A stretch of 41,486 bases of DNA from an uncultured Bacteroides sp. (GTDB lineage: Bacteria; Bacteroidota; Bacteroidia; Bacteroidales; Bacteroidaceae), in the NCBI GenBank assembly GCA_900766195.1, contig CAAFUN010000137.1, forward strand, positions 1-41,486. Reading direction: 5' to 3'. The translations under genes were made by a program, and so were the position numbers. The stretch's first letter is position 1; the number at the start of each line of letters is the position of its first letter. The notes beneath the pieces were generated by a model. It did no database searches. It was not told the origin of the DNA and worked only from the letters and a program-made list of their open reading frames with translations. Shown piece by piece: positions 1-8,383 of the stretch.

Positions 1-20
1 ACACGACGCTCTTCCGATCT
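1..20 (+). other. Illumina TruSeq adapter remnant
   Basis: The first 20 bases, ACACGACGCTCTTCCGATCT, are identical to the 3' end of the Illumina TruSeq universal adapter. They are library sequence, not genomic DNA. Genomic sequence appears to start at about base 21, only 17 bases before the first start codon, so the promoter of the first gene is missing from the window. Confidence 0.95.
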
Positions 21-37
21 CTGATAATCAAAGAGAG

Positions 38-2131
38 ATGAAACAAATGAAACAACAAGTGTTGGCAGTGGGACTGCTGTTATCGTGCCTTGCCGTAAAG
101 ATTGGTGCACAGAACAACGTGGCTATGCAGGACTCAATCCCTGAAATAGTGGTAACGGGTACAGGTACGGAACATTACCTGAAAGACACGCCTGTACAGA
201 CAGAAGTGATCAGCCACAAAATGCTGGAACAATATGCCGGGGCTTCTTTGGATGAAATATTGAGCGGGCTATGCTCCTCTTTCGATTCCAGCCCGGGGGA
301 TATGGGTACTAACATACAATTGAGTGGCCTTGGCAACGGATATATACTTATACTCGTCGATGGAAAAAAGATACACGGAGATGTGGGCGGGCAAAACAAC
401 CTCGGGCTAATTGATCCCGCGCGGATAGACCGCATTGAGATTGTGAAAGGAGCTGCTTCGGCACTTTATGGAAGTGACGCAATTGCAGGGGTTGTGAACA
501 TTATATTAAAGAAACACCACGAGAATCTTTTAGTAGAGAACACCAGTCGTGGCGGATCGTATGGTGAATTCAGGCAATCCAATACGATAGAAATGAAATT
601 CGGTAAGTTCACTTCATCAACCAATTTTCAGCTGAAACATTCCGACGGATGGCAGAATACTACTTACGAGGATCCCAACCGTTATGAATATCCCATAACC
701 AATTCCATCAACAAGACCGTCAACCGATATACCGACTGGCAGTTGGCGCAACGTGTCGACTATCAAGCCGCCAAGAATCTTTCATTGTACGTTGACGGGA
801 GTTTTTATAGAAAGCGCATCTACCGTCCTTGCGGTATACCGGATTATAAGACGTATGATTTTCTTTATCGCAATACTTCCATATCCGCAGGCGGACGAAT
901 CAAGTTGAAGAAAAGCAACAGCATTACTTTTGATGCCAACTATGACAGTCATGCCTATTATTATATCTACAATCTGGAAACATGGGATAAAACTTACGAC
1001 GACAAAGGCAAAGAAATTAGTTTCCCTTATTTCCCAGGTGATAAAAACTTGCAGAGTGATCAGAAACGCATGTTACTGCAAGCAAAGGGGATCTTTAATT
1101 TGCCTTACTTCAACCGCCTGAGTATAGGTGTGGATGAGGAAGTTAATTGGTTAGACGCTCCTCGCCGACTGGACAGGAAAGACAAAGTATCCGATAACAC
1201 GACTTCTTTCTACGCCCAGGACGAATGGATGCCTATCGATCGGCTGAATATCACAGCTGGAGGAAGATTGACTGTAAACCAGAATTTCGGAATGCGTGTC
1301 ACTCCTAAAATATCAGCGATTTATAAGATTGGTGATTTTGGTCTGCGTGCCACATATTCAGAAGGATTTAAGACACCGACATTGAAGGAACTACATTATC
1401 AATACATCCGCCAGATGTCAATTGTCTCATTAAATTTAGGGAATACGGACCTAGATCCGCAGACCAGCCGCTACCTTTCCGGTGGAGTGGAATATAACGG
1501 TACTCATTGCAGCATCAATGTCACAGGCTATTATAACCGTGTGGATAATATGATAACCTTAGTCACTATTCCTCTTTCGCAGGCTCCGGGAGATTTAGTT
1601 GTCACATACGATCCCGGACGTGTACGCCAATACCAAAATATGGATGACGCACGTACTTATGGGATAGATGTAAATGCCAAATGGACACCGACCAAATCAG
1701 TCACCATAGCCGGAGGATACAGCTATCTGGATACCGAAGCAAATAAGTATGACGAAGACGACCAGATGATGAAGCGTATCACCATTGACGGCACTGCGCA
1801 TCATCGTGCTACGGTAAGCGCAATTTGGGCACATCAATGGAAACGCAGTGACTATCATCTCGGAATTGGAGTATACGGGCGAATTCAGAGCAAACGTTAT
1901 TATCAGGATGACGGTAACGGTAAGGCATATAACATCTGGCGACTGAATACCCGTCATCAATTCAAACTAGGCAAGCGGTGGAATGCAGAGATAAATGCAG
2001 GCATTGACAACCTGTTCAATTATTACGAAACAACGTACCACAGCCTAAATTACGGCACCCTTACTGCAGGCCGCACTTATTACACGTCATTAACAATACA
2101 ATTCGGACAGAAGAAAAAAAGAAATATTTAA
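38..2131 (+). CDS. TonB-dependent outer membrane receptor
   Basis: A 697-residue outer membrane TonB-dependent receptor of the BtuB/HmuR/siderophore type, not the SusC type. A signal peptide (about residues 1-24, ending AQ) leads to a TonB-box-like segment (PEIVVTGTG, about 35-43). The plug domain follows (about 45-157; LILVDGKKI, RIDRIEIVKGAASALYGSDAIAGVVNIILKK), then a 22-strand-type barrel ending in YTSLTIQFGQKKKRNI. The length is normal for the family. It lacks the N-terminal carboxypeptidase-like extension of SusC proteins. Base 38 is taken as the start; an in-frame ATG at 47 is equally possible because the upstream region is cut off by the adapter. The CbiK-like lipoprotein gene starts 28 bases downstream, so a tetrapyrrole (heme, cobamide) or metal chelate is the likely substrate. 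That is inference from context; the receptor itself does not reveal the ligand. Confidence 0.9.
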   Translation: MKQMKQQVLAVGLLLSCLAVKIGAQNNVAMQDSIPEIVVTGTGTEHYLKDTPVQTEVISHKMLEQYAGASLDEILSGLCSSFDSSPGDMGTNIQLSGLGNGYILILVDGKKIHGDVGGQNNLGLIDPARIDRIEIVKGAASALYGSDAIAGVVNIILKKHHENLLVENTSRGGSYGEFRQSNTIEMKFGKFTSSTNFQLKHSDGWQNTTYEDPNRYEYPITNSINKTVNRYTDWQLAQRVDYQAAKNLSLYVDGSFYRKRIYRPCGIPDYKTYDFLYRNTSISAGGRIKLKKSNSITFDANYDSHAYYYIYNLETWDKTYDDKGKEISFPYFPGDKNLQSDQKRMLLQAKGIFNLPYFNRLSIGVDEEVNWLDAPRRLDRKDKVSDNTTSFYAQDEWMPIDRLNITAGGRLTVNQNFGMRVTPKISAIYKIGDFGLRATYSEGFKTPTLKELHYQYIRQMSIVSLNLGNTDLDPQTSRYLSGGVEYNGTHCSINVTGYYNRVDNMITLVTIPLSQAPGDLVVTYDPGRVRQYQNMDDARTYGIDVNAKWTPTKSVTIAGGYSYLDTEANKYDEDDQMMKRITIDGTAHHRATVSAIWAHQWKRSDYHLGIGVYGRIQSKRYYQDDGNGKAYNIWRLNTRHQFKLGKRWNAEINAGIDNLFNYYETTYHSLNYGTLTAGRTYYTSLTIQFGQKKKRNI

Positions 2132-2159
2132 TGTTCAACCTTTTTAAAATTTCAAAGAA

Positions 2160-3191
2160 ATGAAACAGTTTAAATTTATGATGGTGGCAGTATTAACAGC
2201 CATAATATCTTTCTCGACAGTGTCATGCTCCAATGACGATGACGACGTGGCTAAATCCAACCACGACAAAAAAATGGAAGCAGTGACTGCCGAAGTTCAG
2301 AAAAAAAAGAAAAGCGATACCGCTTTGCTACTTGTTACTTTTGGCAGTACATGGGATGCGCCTCAAGAAACATTTAATAAGATGAAGCAGCAGTTTGCAA
2401 ACAAGTTTCCGGGTATGGATGTCTATTTCTCATTCACTTCCGAAATTTGCATGACTCGTTGCGCTGCAAAAGGGTGGAATTATTATGCGCCGTCTTTTTA
2501 TCTGGAAGCTATCGGCTTAGCAGGATATAAAACGGTTTGCGTACAGTCATTGCATGTAATTCCGGGAGAAGAGTTCTTACGTGTACAGAATGTCGTTAAA
2601 GATTTTCACAACGATGGAGATCATCCTGAATTTGAAAAGATCAAAGTTTACTTGGGAGGCCCGTTGCTGGAAACCAAAGACGATGTGACGAAAGTAGCGG
2701 AAATTCTGCACGAAACATATAAGAGCAAGGTAGACGAAGGCAAGATCGTGACTTTTATGGGACACGGAAATCCGGAGAATTATAATTATGGCAATGGAAA
2801 TACCCGCTATACCATGATGGAAGAAGCCCTTCAGCAGCTTAATAAGAATTACTTCGTAGCAACTGTGGATATGGAAGATAATTATGTGGACAATATGATT
2901 GACCGCATGCATAAAGCCGGTATCAGTGGAAAAAATGTAATTTGCCATCCGTTGATGTCTATAGCCGGTGACCACGCAAATAATGACATGAAAGGTGGAG
3001 TTAGTGAAACAGCTCCCGAAAAAGGAAGCTGGCGCTACGAGCTCACAAATGCCGGATATACTTGCTTATTATCCAATTGTGACCTTAAAGGTTTAGGAGA
3101 CTACTCCAAGATTGTAGATGTATGGATAAGCCACATCGCAAAGAAAATAGCCGATAAAGAGGCAATGTACGATCCTGAATCAAAAGAATAG
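2160..3191 (+). CDS. CbiK-like cobaltochelatase-family lipoprotein
   Basis: A 343-residue protein of the anaerobic cobaltochelatase (CbiK, sirohydrochlorin chelatase) fold, exported as a lipoprotein: the signal peptide ends VSC with lipid Cys23, followed by an Asp-rich tether. Family motifs are LLVTFGSTWDAP (about 57-68), QSLHVIPGEEF (about 129-139), MGHGNPENY (about 200-208) and SIAGDHANNDM (about 267-277). By comparison with Salmonella CbiK (His145, Glu175, His207), the metal-site residues map to His202 and His272. The Glu175 position appears to be Asp237 (or Glu239 with a one-residue shift). Cytoplasmic CbiK enzymes are about 260 residues and lack a signal peptide. A periplasmic CbiK is known in Desulfovibrio. 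Coupling to the upstream receptor suggests insertion or removal of metal in a tetrapyrrole during uptake, or simple binding; the reaction cannot be decided from sequence. Confidence 0.85.
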   Translation: MKQFKFMMVAVLTAIISFSTVSCSNDDDDVAKSNHDKKMEAVTAEVQKKKKSDTALLLVTFGSTWDAPQETFNKMKQQFANKFPGMDVYFSFTSEICMTRCAAKGWNYYAPSFYLEAIGLAGYKTVCVQSLHVIPGEEFLRVQNVVKDFHNDGDHPEFEKIKVYLGGPLLETKDDVTKVAEILHETYKSKVDEGKIVTFMGHGNPENYNYGNGNTRYTMMEEALQQLNKNYFVATVDMEDNYVDNMIDRMHKAGISGKNVICHPLMSIAGDHANNDMKGGVSETAPEKGSWRYELTNAGYTCLLSNCDLKGLGDYSKIVDVWISHIAKKIADKEAMYDPESKE

Positions 3192-3211
3192 GCATTCAGC
3201 ATATTCCCAAT

Positions 3212-3277
3212 GAAGAAATAGCTGGAAAAACAAGTAAGTTTTATCATATACTTACTTGTTTTCCCGGCTATTTCTTC
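3212..3277 (+). terminator. Intrinsic terminator after the receptor/CbiK operon
   Basis: A long stem pairs 3212-3238 with 3251-3277 (GAAGAAATAGC against GCTATTTCTTC outside, CAAGTAAG against CTTACTTG inside), with a 12-base loop and a T-rich tail. It lies 20 bases after the CbiK-like stop codon and ahead of rnpB. Confidence 0.85.
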
Positions 3278-3330
3278 TTTATATATCGCCGTTTAAGACA
3301 ACAACAAAGAAATATACATGAAAAAGTTGT

Positions 3331-3338
3331 ATCTTTGT
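3331..3338 (+). promoter_or_regulatory. Bacteroides-type -7 element for rnpB
   Basis: TATCTTTG matches the Bacteroidetes -7 consensus TAnnTTTG and ends 8 bases before the first paired base of RNase P RNA. No clear TTTG -33 element is seen at the expected spacing. Confidence 0.6.
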
Positions 3339-3346
3339 ACCCAATT

Positions 3347-3708
3347 AGCAGTTGGTCGACCTGTCGCTTGCGCTGAAAAGCGCACGAGGAAAGTCCGGGC
3401 AACACAGAGTATCCTACTTCCTAACAGAAAGCTGTCCGTGAGGGTAGAGTAACGCAGAAGAAAATAACCGCCGGCTTTTATAGTCGGTAAGGGTGAGAAG
3501 GTGGGGTAAGAGCCTACCAGACTTGTGGCAACATGAGTGCTGTGCGTCTTAGGAGTTGTAAGGTCATGTATACCGGCATTTGAGGGCTACTCGCTCAACG
3601 CTGGAGGGTAGACCGCTAAAGCCGACATGGTGACATGCGGCTCAGATAAATGACAGGTGCCCTACTATTATGGTAGAGAACAGAACCCGGCTTACAGACT
3701 GGCTGCTT
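3347..3708 (+). ncRNA. rnpB: RNase P RNA (bacterial class A)
   Basis: The catalytic RNA of ribonuclease P, which matures tRNA 5' ends. Conserved landmarks appear in order: the P4 5' strand and CR-I region (GAGGAAAGTCCGGGC, from about 3388), the central AACCGCCGGC block (about 3467), GGTAAGGGTGAGAAGGTG (about 3486-3503), the AGGGTAGACCGCT block (about 3605), GACAGGTGCC (about 3652) and ACAGAACCCGGCTTA (about 3681-3695), which forms the other P4 strand. Helix P1 closes the molecule: 3347-3357 (AGCAGTTGGTC) pairs with 3698-3708 (GACTGGCTGCT) using two G-U pairs. A run of T follows immediately and acts as transcription end. The length of about 362 bases is normal. The ends are inferred from P1 and may be a few bases off. 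Confidence 0.96.
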
Positions 3709-3792
3709 TTTTTTAAAGATAGATAGAGAATTATCCGAATAGAATATCTGTTTTTCGGATAATTCAAATATTAAATAATAATCTTCGTTATC

Positions 3793-5112
3793 ATGAACCG
3801 ACGTATAGCCGCCCTTTGGAAGTTCCTGACATACGACATTTGGCGTGTCACGGAAAGCGAAGTCAACAGCAGGACTTTCTCTCTATACACCATTATCAAA
3901 ACCTTTTACGTGACGGTCAACCGTTTTGTTAACGAACGTATGATCAATAAAGCCTCAGCTCTAACCTATAGTACTTTATTGGCTATCGTTCCTATTTTGG
4001 CCATATTGTTCGCCATAGCCAGAGGTTTTGGATTTGCCAACATGATGGAGAGCCAGGTGCGTATGGGATTTGGAGGACCCAGCGAGACGACAGAAATTCT
4101 TCTGCGATTAGTAGACTCTTATCTGGCACAAACAAAAAACGGTATATTTATAGGTGTAGGTTTGATTATGTTGTTATGGACAGTGCTTAACTTGATTGGC
4201 AATATAGAAATAACATTCAACCGAATATGGCAAGTGAAGAAGGCCCGAAGTATGTATCGCAAAATAACAGATTATTTCTCTATGTTCTTGCTCATGCCTA
4301 TATTGATTGTGATATCTGCCGGACTTGCTATCTTCATGAGTACGATAGTGAAAAATCTTGAAGATTTTATACTATTGGCTCCAATACTCAAATTCTTTAT
4401 CAGACTGATACCCTTCGTATTGACTTGGTTCATGTTTACGGGCTTATATATTTTCATGCCAAATACTAAAGTCAGCTTTAAACATGCATTTATTGCAGGT
4501 GTTATAGCCGGTTCGGTTTATCAGGTTTTTCAGTATATTTATATCAGCGGACAGTTGTGGGTATCGAATTACAATGCCATATATGGTAGTTTCGCGGCAT
4601 TACCTCTATTTTTACTCTGGCTTCAGACCTCATGGACAATATGTCTTTTTGGAGTGGAACTTACGTATGCAGGACAGAATATCAGCAATTTTAATTTTGA
4701 TAAAGATACTCAGAACATAAGCAGACGTTATCGCGACTTTATCTCTATCCTTATCTTATCGGCGATAACAAAACGCTTTGAGAAAAATGAAGAGCCTTAC
4801 ACTGCCGAAATGCTTTCGGAAAAATGTCAGGTACCCATCCGTCTCACTTATCAGATACTTTATGAACTACAGGAAATAAACCTGATACACGAAACTGTGG
4901 TCGATGAGAAAAGCGAAGACATAGCCTACCAACCTTCAATGGATATAAACCAACTGAATGTAGCCATTCTGCTGGACAGACTGGACACTCACGGCTCGGA
5001 AGATTTCAAGATAGATCGCGAAAAAGCATTCAACGGGGAATGGCAGGTCTTGATGAAAGCCAAAGAAGATTATTATAAGAACTCCAGTCAGATACTACTA
5101 AAAGACTTATAA
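3793..5112 (+). CDS. YihY/BrkB family inner membrane protein
   Basis: A 439-residue polytopic membrane protein of the YihY (formerly BrkB) family, whose molecular role is not settled. The family core spans about residues 35-290. It includes the diagnostic NKASALTYSTLLAIVPILAILFA segment (about 53-75), further membrane helices at about 118-140, 160-187 and 205-225, and the AIYGSFAALPLFLLWLQTSWTICLFGVEL motif (about 263-291). The C-terminal 140 residues are soluble and look like a winged-helix extension (YTAEMLSEKCQVPIRLTYQILYELQEINLI). This extension is usual in Bacteroidetes members, which are longer than the roughly 290-residue E. coli protein. The gene stands alone between rnpB and the convergent nitroreductase gene. 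Function beyond membrane location is unassigned. Confidence 0.9.
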   Translation: MNRRIAALWKFLTYDIWRVTESEVNSRTFSLYTIIKTFYVTVNRFVNERMINKASALTYSTLLAIVPILAILFAIARGFGFANMMESQVRMGFGGPSETTEILLRLVDSYLAQTKNGIFIGVGLIMLLWTVLNLIGNIEITFNRIWQVKKARSMYRKITDYFSMFLLMPILIVISAGLAIFMSTIVKNLEDFILLAPILKFFIRLIPFVLTWFMFTGLYIFMPNTKVSFKHAFIAGVIAGSVYQVFQYIYISGQLWVSNYNAIYGSFAALPLFLLWLQTSWTICLFGVELTYAGQNISNFNFDKDTQNISRRYRDFISILILSAITKRFEKNEEPYTAEMLSEKCQVPIRLTYQILYELQEINLIHETVVDEKSEDIAYQPSMDINQLNVAILLDRLDTHGSEDFKIDREKAFNGEWQVLMKAKEDYYKNSSQILLKDL

Positions 5113-5150
5113 TAGGCCACTATGCCATTGAAGCATGTGGATAAGCAGCC

Positions 5151-5687
5151 TTAATATTTATTGTAGGAAATAACCTTCTCTTTGTCTTTGCGGAGCTTTT
5201 TCTTTTTCTCTTTTGTGGGATAACCAACAATGATGTCAAGCAACAAACGTTTGGAGTCGGGAATACCCACAGCTTTCTTCATTGCCTTTTCATCAAACCA
5301 TCCCACAATACAAGAGCCCAATCCTTCACTCTCTATCGCCAAAGTGAGATAGGCTGCAGCAATACCAATGTCAATGAGCGGAAAATGTTTATTCTTTATT
5401 CTGGAACCTAAAGCAGACGTAATATTGGCTGATTCTTCTACAATCAGGATATGCACGGGAGCTTCTTTTGCAAATTTATTCATGCCCATTCCGGCAGCAG
5501 CCTTACCTACTTGCTGAACAAGTTCCTGATCGGTGACCACAACAAACTTCCACGGTTGTGCATTGCAAGCTGAAGGAGCCAAACGCCCGGCTTCCAGTAT
5601 GCGTTCCAGCTTTTCGGCTTCAACAGGGCGTGTTTTGTCATACGCCCTGTCGCTTTGTCTGGCATTTACCAATTGCAAAAAGTCCAT
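5151..5687 (-). CDS. Nitroreductase family FMN oxidoreductase
   Basis: A 178-residue cytoplasmic nitroreductase-family flavoprotein using FMN and NAD(P)H. The FMN phosphate/ribityl site is visible as NARQSDRAYD (about 8-17) and LAPSACNAQPWKFVVV (about 36-51). The C-terminal part has the GLGSCIVGWFDEKAMKKAVGIP segment (about 122-143) and ends in IVGYPTKEKKKKLRK, a family pattern. The length is at the short end but complete. It lies 13 bases downstream of riboflavin synthase on the same strand and is probably co-transcribed with it, which links a flavin enzyme with flavin synthesis. The physiological substrate is unknown. Confidence 0.9.
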   Translation of the reverse strand: MDFLQLVNARQSDRAYDKTRPVEAEKLERILEAGRLAPSACNAQPWKFVVVTDQELVQQVGKAAAGMGMNKFAKEAPVHILIVEESANITSALGSRIKNKHFPLIDIGIAAAYLTLAIESEGLGSCIVGWFDEKAMKKAVGIPDSKRLLLDIIVGYPTKEKKKKLRKDKEKVISYNKY

Positions 5688-5700
5688 ATAGCCTCCGCTT

Positions 5701-6306
5701 TTAAGATTGATACTGAATCATTTTGCTGATATACTTGCCTATGATGTCAAACTCCAGATTGACCACACTTCCGGGCTTGATGTGATGGAAGTTGGTGTAC
5801 TCAAAGGTATAAGGTATGATGGCTACCTGGAAAGTATCTTCTGTAGGATTACAAACCGTCAGGCTCACTCCGTTGACCGTAACCGAACCTTTATCTACCG
5901 TGATGTATCCACGCTTAGCCATTTCTTTATCAAAAGCATATTTAAAGGTAAAGTAATAACTTCCTTCGGCATCTTTTACATCAATACATGTTGCCGTCTG
6001 ATCCACATGTCCCTGAACAATATGTCCATCCAAACGACCATTCATTAGCATGCTCCGTTCCACATTCACTTCATCACCAACCTTCAACAGGCCGAGGTTG
6101 GAACGATCCAACGTTTCCTTCATGGCAGTCACCGTATAAGTATCTGGCGTTTTGCTCACCACCGTAAGGCATACCCCATTGTGTGATACACTCTGATCAA
6201 TCTTCAGTTCGTTGACAAACGAGCATTTAAAAGTAAAATGAACATTCTCCTGTTCTTTCTTCAATGCTACGAGAGTAGCACATTCTTCTATAATTCCGGA
6301 AAACAT
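5701..6306 (-). CDS. ribE: Riboflavin synthase, alpha subunit
   Basis: A 201-residue riboflavin synthase, which converts two 6,7-dimethyl-8-ribityllumazines into riboflavin plus a pyrimidinedione, the last step of vitamin B2 synthesis. The protein is two tandem lumazine-binding barrels. The first spans about 1-97, with the diagnostic N-terminus MFSGIIEE and SVSHNGVCLTVV. The second spans about 98-195, with IVQGHVDQTA and KGSVTVNGVSLTVC. Length and both repeats are intact. The gene carries its own promoter (6405-6435) and precedes the nitroreductase. It is named ribE in Bacillus and ribC in E. coli. No FMN riboswitch fold was recognised in the roughly 95-base leader. Confidence 0.96.
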   Translation of the reverse strand: MFSGIIEECATLVALKKEQENVHFTFKCSFVNELKIDQSVSHNGVCLTVVSKTPDTYTVTAMKETLDRSNLGLLKVGDEVNVERSMLMNGRLDGHIVQGHVDQTATCIDVKDAEGSYYFTFKYAFDKEMAKRGYITVDKGSVTVNGVSLTVCNPTEDTFQVAIIPYTFEYTNFHHIKPGSVVNLEFDIIGKYISKMIQYQS

Positions 6307-6404
6307 ATTCTCTATATCTTTTAGTTATTCTATTATAAATCTTCTGTTTCAGTCTCGTCTTTCGACTATCAGCAACATCGTATCACTAAGCATGAAGACG
6401 TATG

Positions 6405-6435
6405 CAAAATTACATGATAATTTGGGAAAAACAAA
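6405..6435 (-). promoter_or_regulatory. Bacteroides-type promoter for ribE
   Basis: Read on the minus strand, a TTTG -33 element (6435-6432) and a TAATTTTG -7 element (6412-6405) are separated by exactly 19 bases, matching the Bacteroidetes consensus TTTG/TAnnTTTG. This predicts a leader of roughly 95 bases before the ribE start at 6306. Confidence 0.7.
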
Positions 6436-6501
6436 TGCATAAGCAGGTAGTTTCTTAAACTTCGCATAAGCTTCCTGCTAAGTTTACACGAAAAGATTGA
6501 C

Positions 6502-6509
6502 TATCTTTG
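6502..6509 (+). promoter_or_regulatory. -7 element for the radical SAM gene
   Basis: TATCTTTG lies 43 bases before the start codon at 6553 and fits the TAnnTTTG consensus. No good -33 match is present at 19-21 bases upstream. Confidence 0.5.
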
Positions 6510-6552
6510 CACATCTTTTATTAAATGATATTGTAATACCAACTTCGAATAG

Positions 6553-8190
6553 ATGAAAATTCTTTGGCTTGACTTAAACAGTTCCTATGCACATTCGTCT
6601 CTAGCTCTGCCTGCATTGCATGCGCAGATAGCAGGTCAGATAGAGATGGAATGGGACATCGTTTCGTCCACAATCAATGAAAATGTAGGAATGATAGTCA
6701 ACGAAATAGCCGCGCACCAACCGGATATTGTGGCTGCCACAGCTTGGCTATTCAATCATGAGCAACTTCTGCACATTCTCTCACGAGTGAAAGCCTTGTT
6801 GCCTCATTGTGTTATTGCTTTGGGAGGTCCGGAATTTTTGGGAGATAATGAAGAGTTCCTCCGAAGAAACAGATTTGTATCTTGCGTGTTTAGAGGTGAA
6901 GGAGAAGAGTCTGTACCCGTGTGGCTATCCTGCAGTCATAATCGGGAGCAGTGGAGCAGCATTGCGGGACTGTGCTACTTAGATGCCGAGAATCAATATC
7001 AGGATAACGGAATAGCCCGGGTGTTGGAGTTTTCGGAATTGGTTGCTCCTGAAAAGAGCCCTTTCTTCAACTGGAGCAAGCCGTTTGTGCAACTTGAAAC
7101 AACACGGGGATGCTTCAACACTTGCGCCTTTTGTGTGAGCGGTGGAGAAAAGCCGGTAAGGACATTATCAATCACAGCTATACGCCAACGTTTGGAACTT
7201 GTTCGCAAACATGGCATAAAGAATGTGCGTGTGTTGGACCGCACCTTCAATTACAATTCACGTCGCGCTAAAGAACTTCTACAGCTCTTCCTTGAATTTT
7301 ATCCCGATATTCGTTTTCACCTTGAGATTCATCCGGCTTTGCTCACTGCTGAGCTGAAAGAAGAGTTGGTGAAACTGCCCGAAGGCTTGCTGCATCTGGA
7401 AGCAGGTATCCAAAGTTTGCGCGAACCGGTATTGGAGAAGAGCCGACGCAAAGGTAAACTGGCCGATGCGCTCGAAGGATTACGCTTTCTGTGTGCTCTA
7501 CCCAATATGGAAACGCATGCCGATCTCATTGCAGGGCTCCCACTCTATCGCCTCTCCGAAATATTTGAGGATATTCGCACGTTAGCAGCATACAAAGCCG
7601 GAGAGATACAACTGGAATCGTTGAAACTGTTGCCCGGAACGGAGATGCGTCGCCGTGCAGAAGAATTAGGCATTCAATACTCCCCGTTTCCTCCTTATGA
7701 AGTGCTGCAAACCCGCGAAATAACTACGGATGAATTGCAAACGGCACGACAATTATCACGCTTGCTGGACGGTTACTACAACGTCAAAGCGTGGCAAGCT
7801 GTCATCCGTAGAATGATTATAGAGAATGAGCGCTTCCTCTACGACTTTCTAGATCATTTAACCGACATCGGTTTGATAGATCAGCCCATGGGATTGGAGA
7901 AACGTGGCACATTACTCTACGAATTCTGCAAGCAACATTATCCTGCTTATGAAACAGAAGTTAGCATAGCATGGATAGAAGCTGGCATGTCATTGAAAAA
8001 GATTCCTTCCGAGCGTGTAAAGACCAAACATCAGCAGCCTCCCGAAAGCTGGAAGGTAATATACGGCACCTATCGAAATGATCTGCGCCTCTGCTATTTA
8101 CCTAGCCGACAAGCAGAAGGAAAGGGTTATTGGTTTGGCTTTGAAACAGAAATTCAACAAACAGTACCCGTATTCAGAGCGGAAAACTAA
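6553..8190 (+). CDS. B12-binding domain radical SAM protein
   Basis: A 545-residue radical S-adenosylmethionine enzyme with an N-terminal cobalamin-binding-type Rossmann domain (about 1-125; QPDIVAATAWLFN, VIALGGPEF, FRGEGEESV). The radical SAM barrel follows (about 175-400), with the iron-sulfur motif CFNTCAFC; the three cluster cysteines are Cys187, Cys191 and Cys194. LEAGIQSL and HADLIAGLPLY are later family motifs. The C-terminal region (about 400-545) is the DUF4080-like extension common in Bacteroidetes and Firmicutes members. The B12 domain in this clade often lacks a DxHxxG cobalamin motif, and none is visible here, so real cobalamin binding is uncertain. The substrate is unknown and the gene is not in an obvious pathway cluster. 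Confidence 0.88.
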   Translation: MKILWLDLNSSYAHSSLALPALHAQIAGQIEMEWDIVSSTINENVGMIVNEIAAHQPDIVAATAWLFNHEQLLHILSRVKALLPHCVIALGGPEFLGDNEEFLRRNRFVSCVFRGEGEESVPVWLSCSHNREQWSSIAGLCYLDAENQYQDNGIARVLEFSELVAPEKSPFFNWSKPFVQLETTRGCFNTCAFCVSGGEKPVRTLSITAIRQRLELVRKHGIKNVRVLDRTFNYNSRRAKELLQLFLEFYPDIRFHLEIHPALLTAELKEELVKLPEGLLHLEAGIQSLREPVLEKSRRKGKLADALEGLRFLCALPNMETHADLIAGLPLYRLSEIFEDIRTLAAYKAGEIQLESLKLLPGTEMRRRAEELGIQYSPFPPYEVLQTREITTDELQTARQLSRLLDGYYNVKAWQAVIRRMIIENERFLYDFLDHLTDIGLIDQPMGLEKRGTLLYEFCKQHYPAYETEVSIAWIEAGMSLKKIPSERVKTKHQQPPESWKVIYGTYRNDLRLCYLPSRQAEGKGYWFGFETEIQQTVPVFRAEN

Positions 8191-8383
8191 GACCATTCCT
8201 CTATGGAAGAGGTGTTCGCCATAGGTGTATCCCACTGTCATGCTCTCTTTGAATGAAGAATGTAGTAAGCTACGTAACGACTAAAAACAAGAGAATTCTT
8301 GTGAGACATGCTTTTTAGAGTTATTTTTGAAGGTCTTCTTTCTCTTCGTATAGAGAATAAACAAATTATTATTCAAAGAAAGT

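Noticed and set aside
6307..6404. FMN riboswitch in the ribE leader
   Set aside because: The leader of about 95 bases lacks the conserved AGGG-type blocks of the RFN element that I could recognise.
8287..8302. Small palindrome ACAAGAGAATTCTTGT upstream of the pentapeptide gene
   Set aside because: Only a 6-bp stem, no T-run and no repeat elsewhere; chance cannot be excluded.
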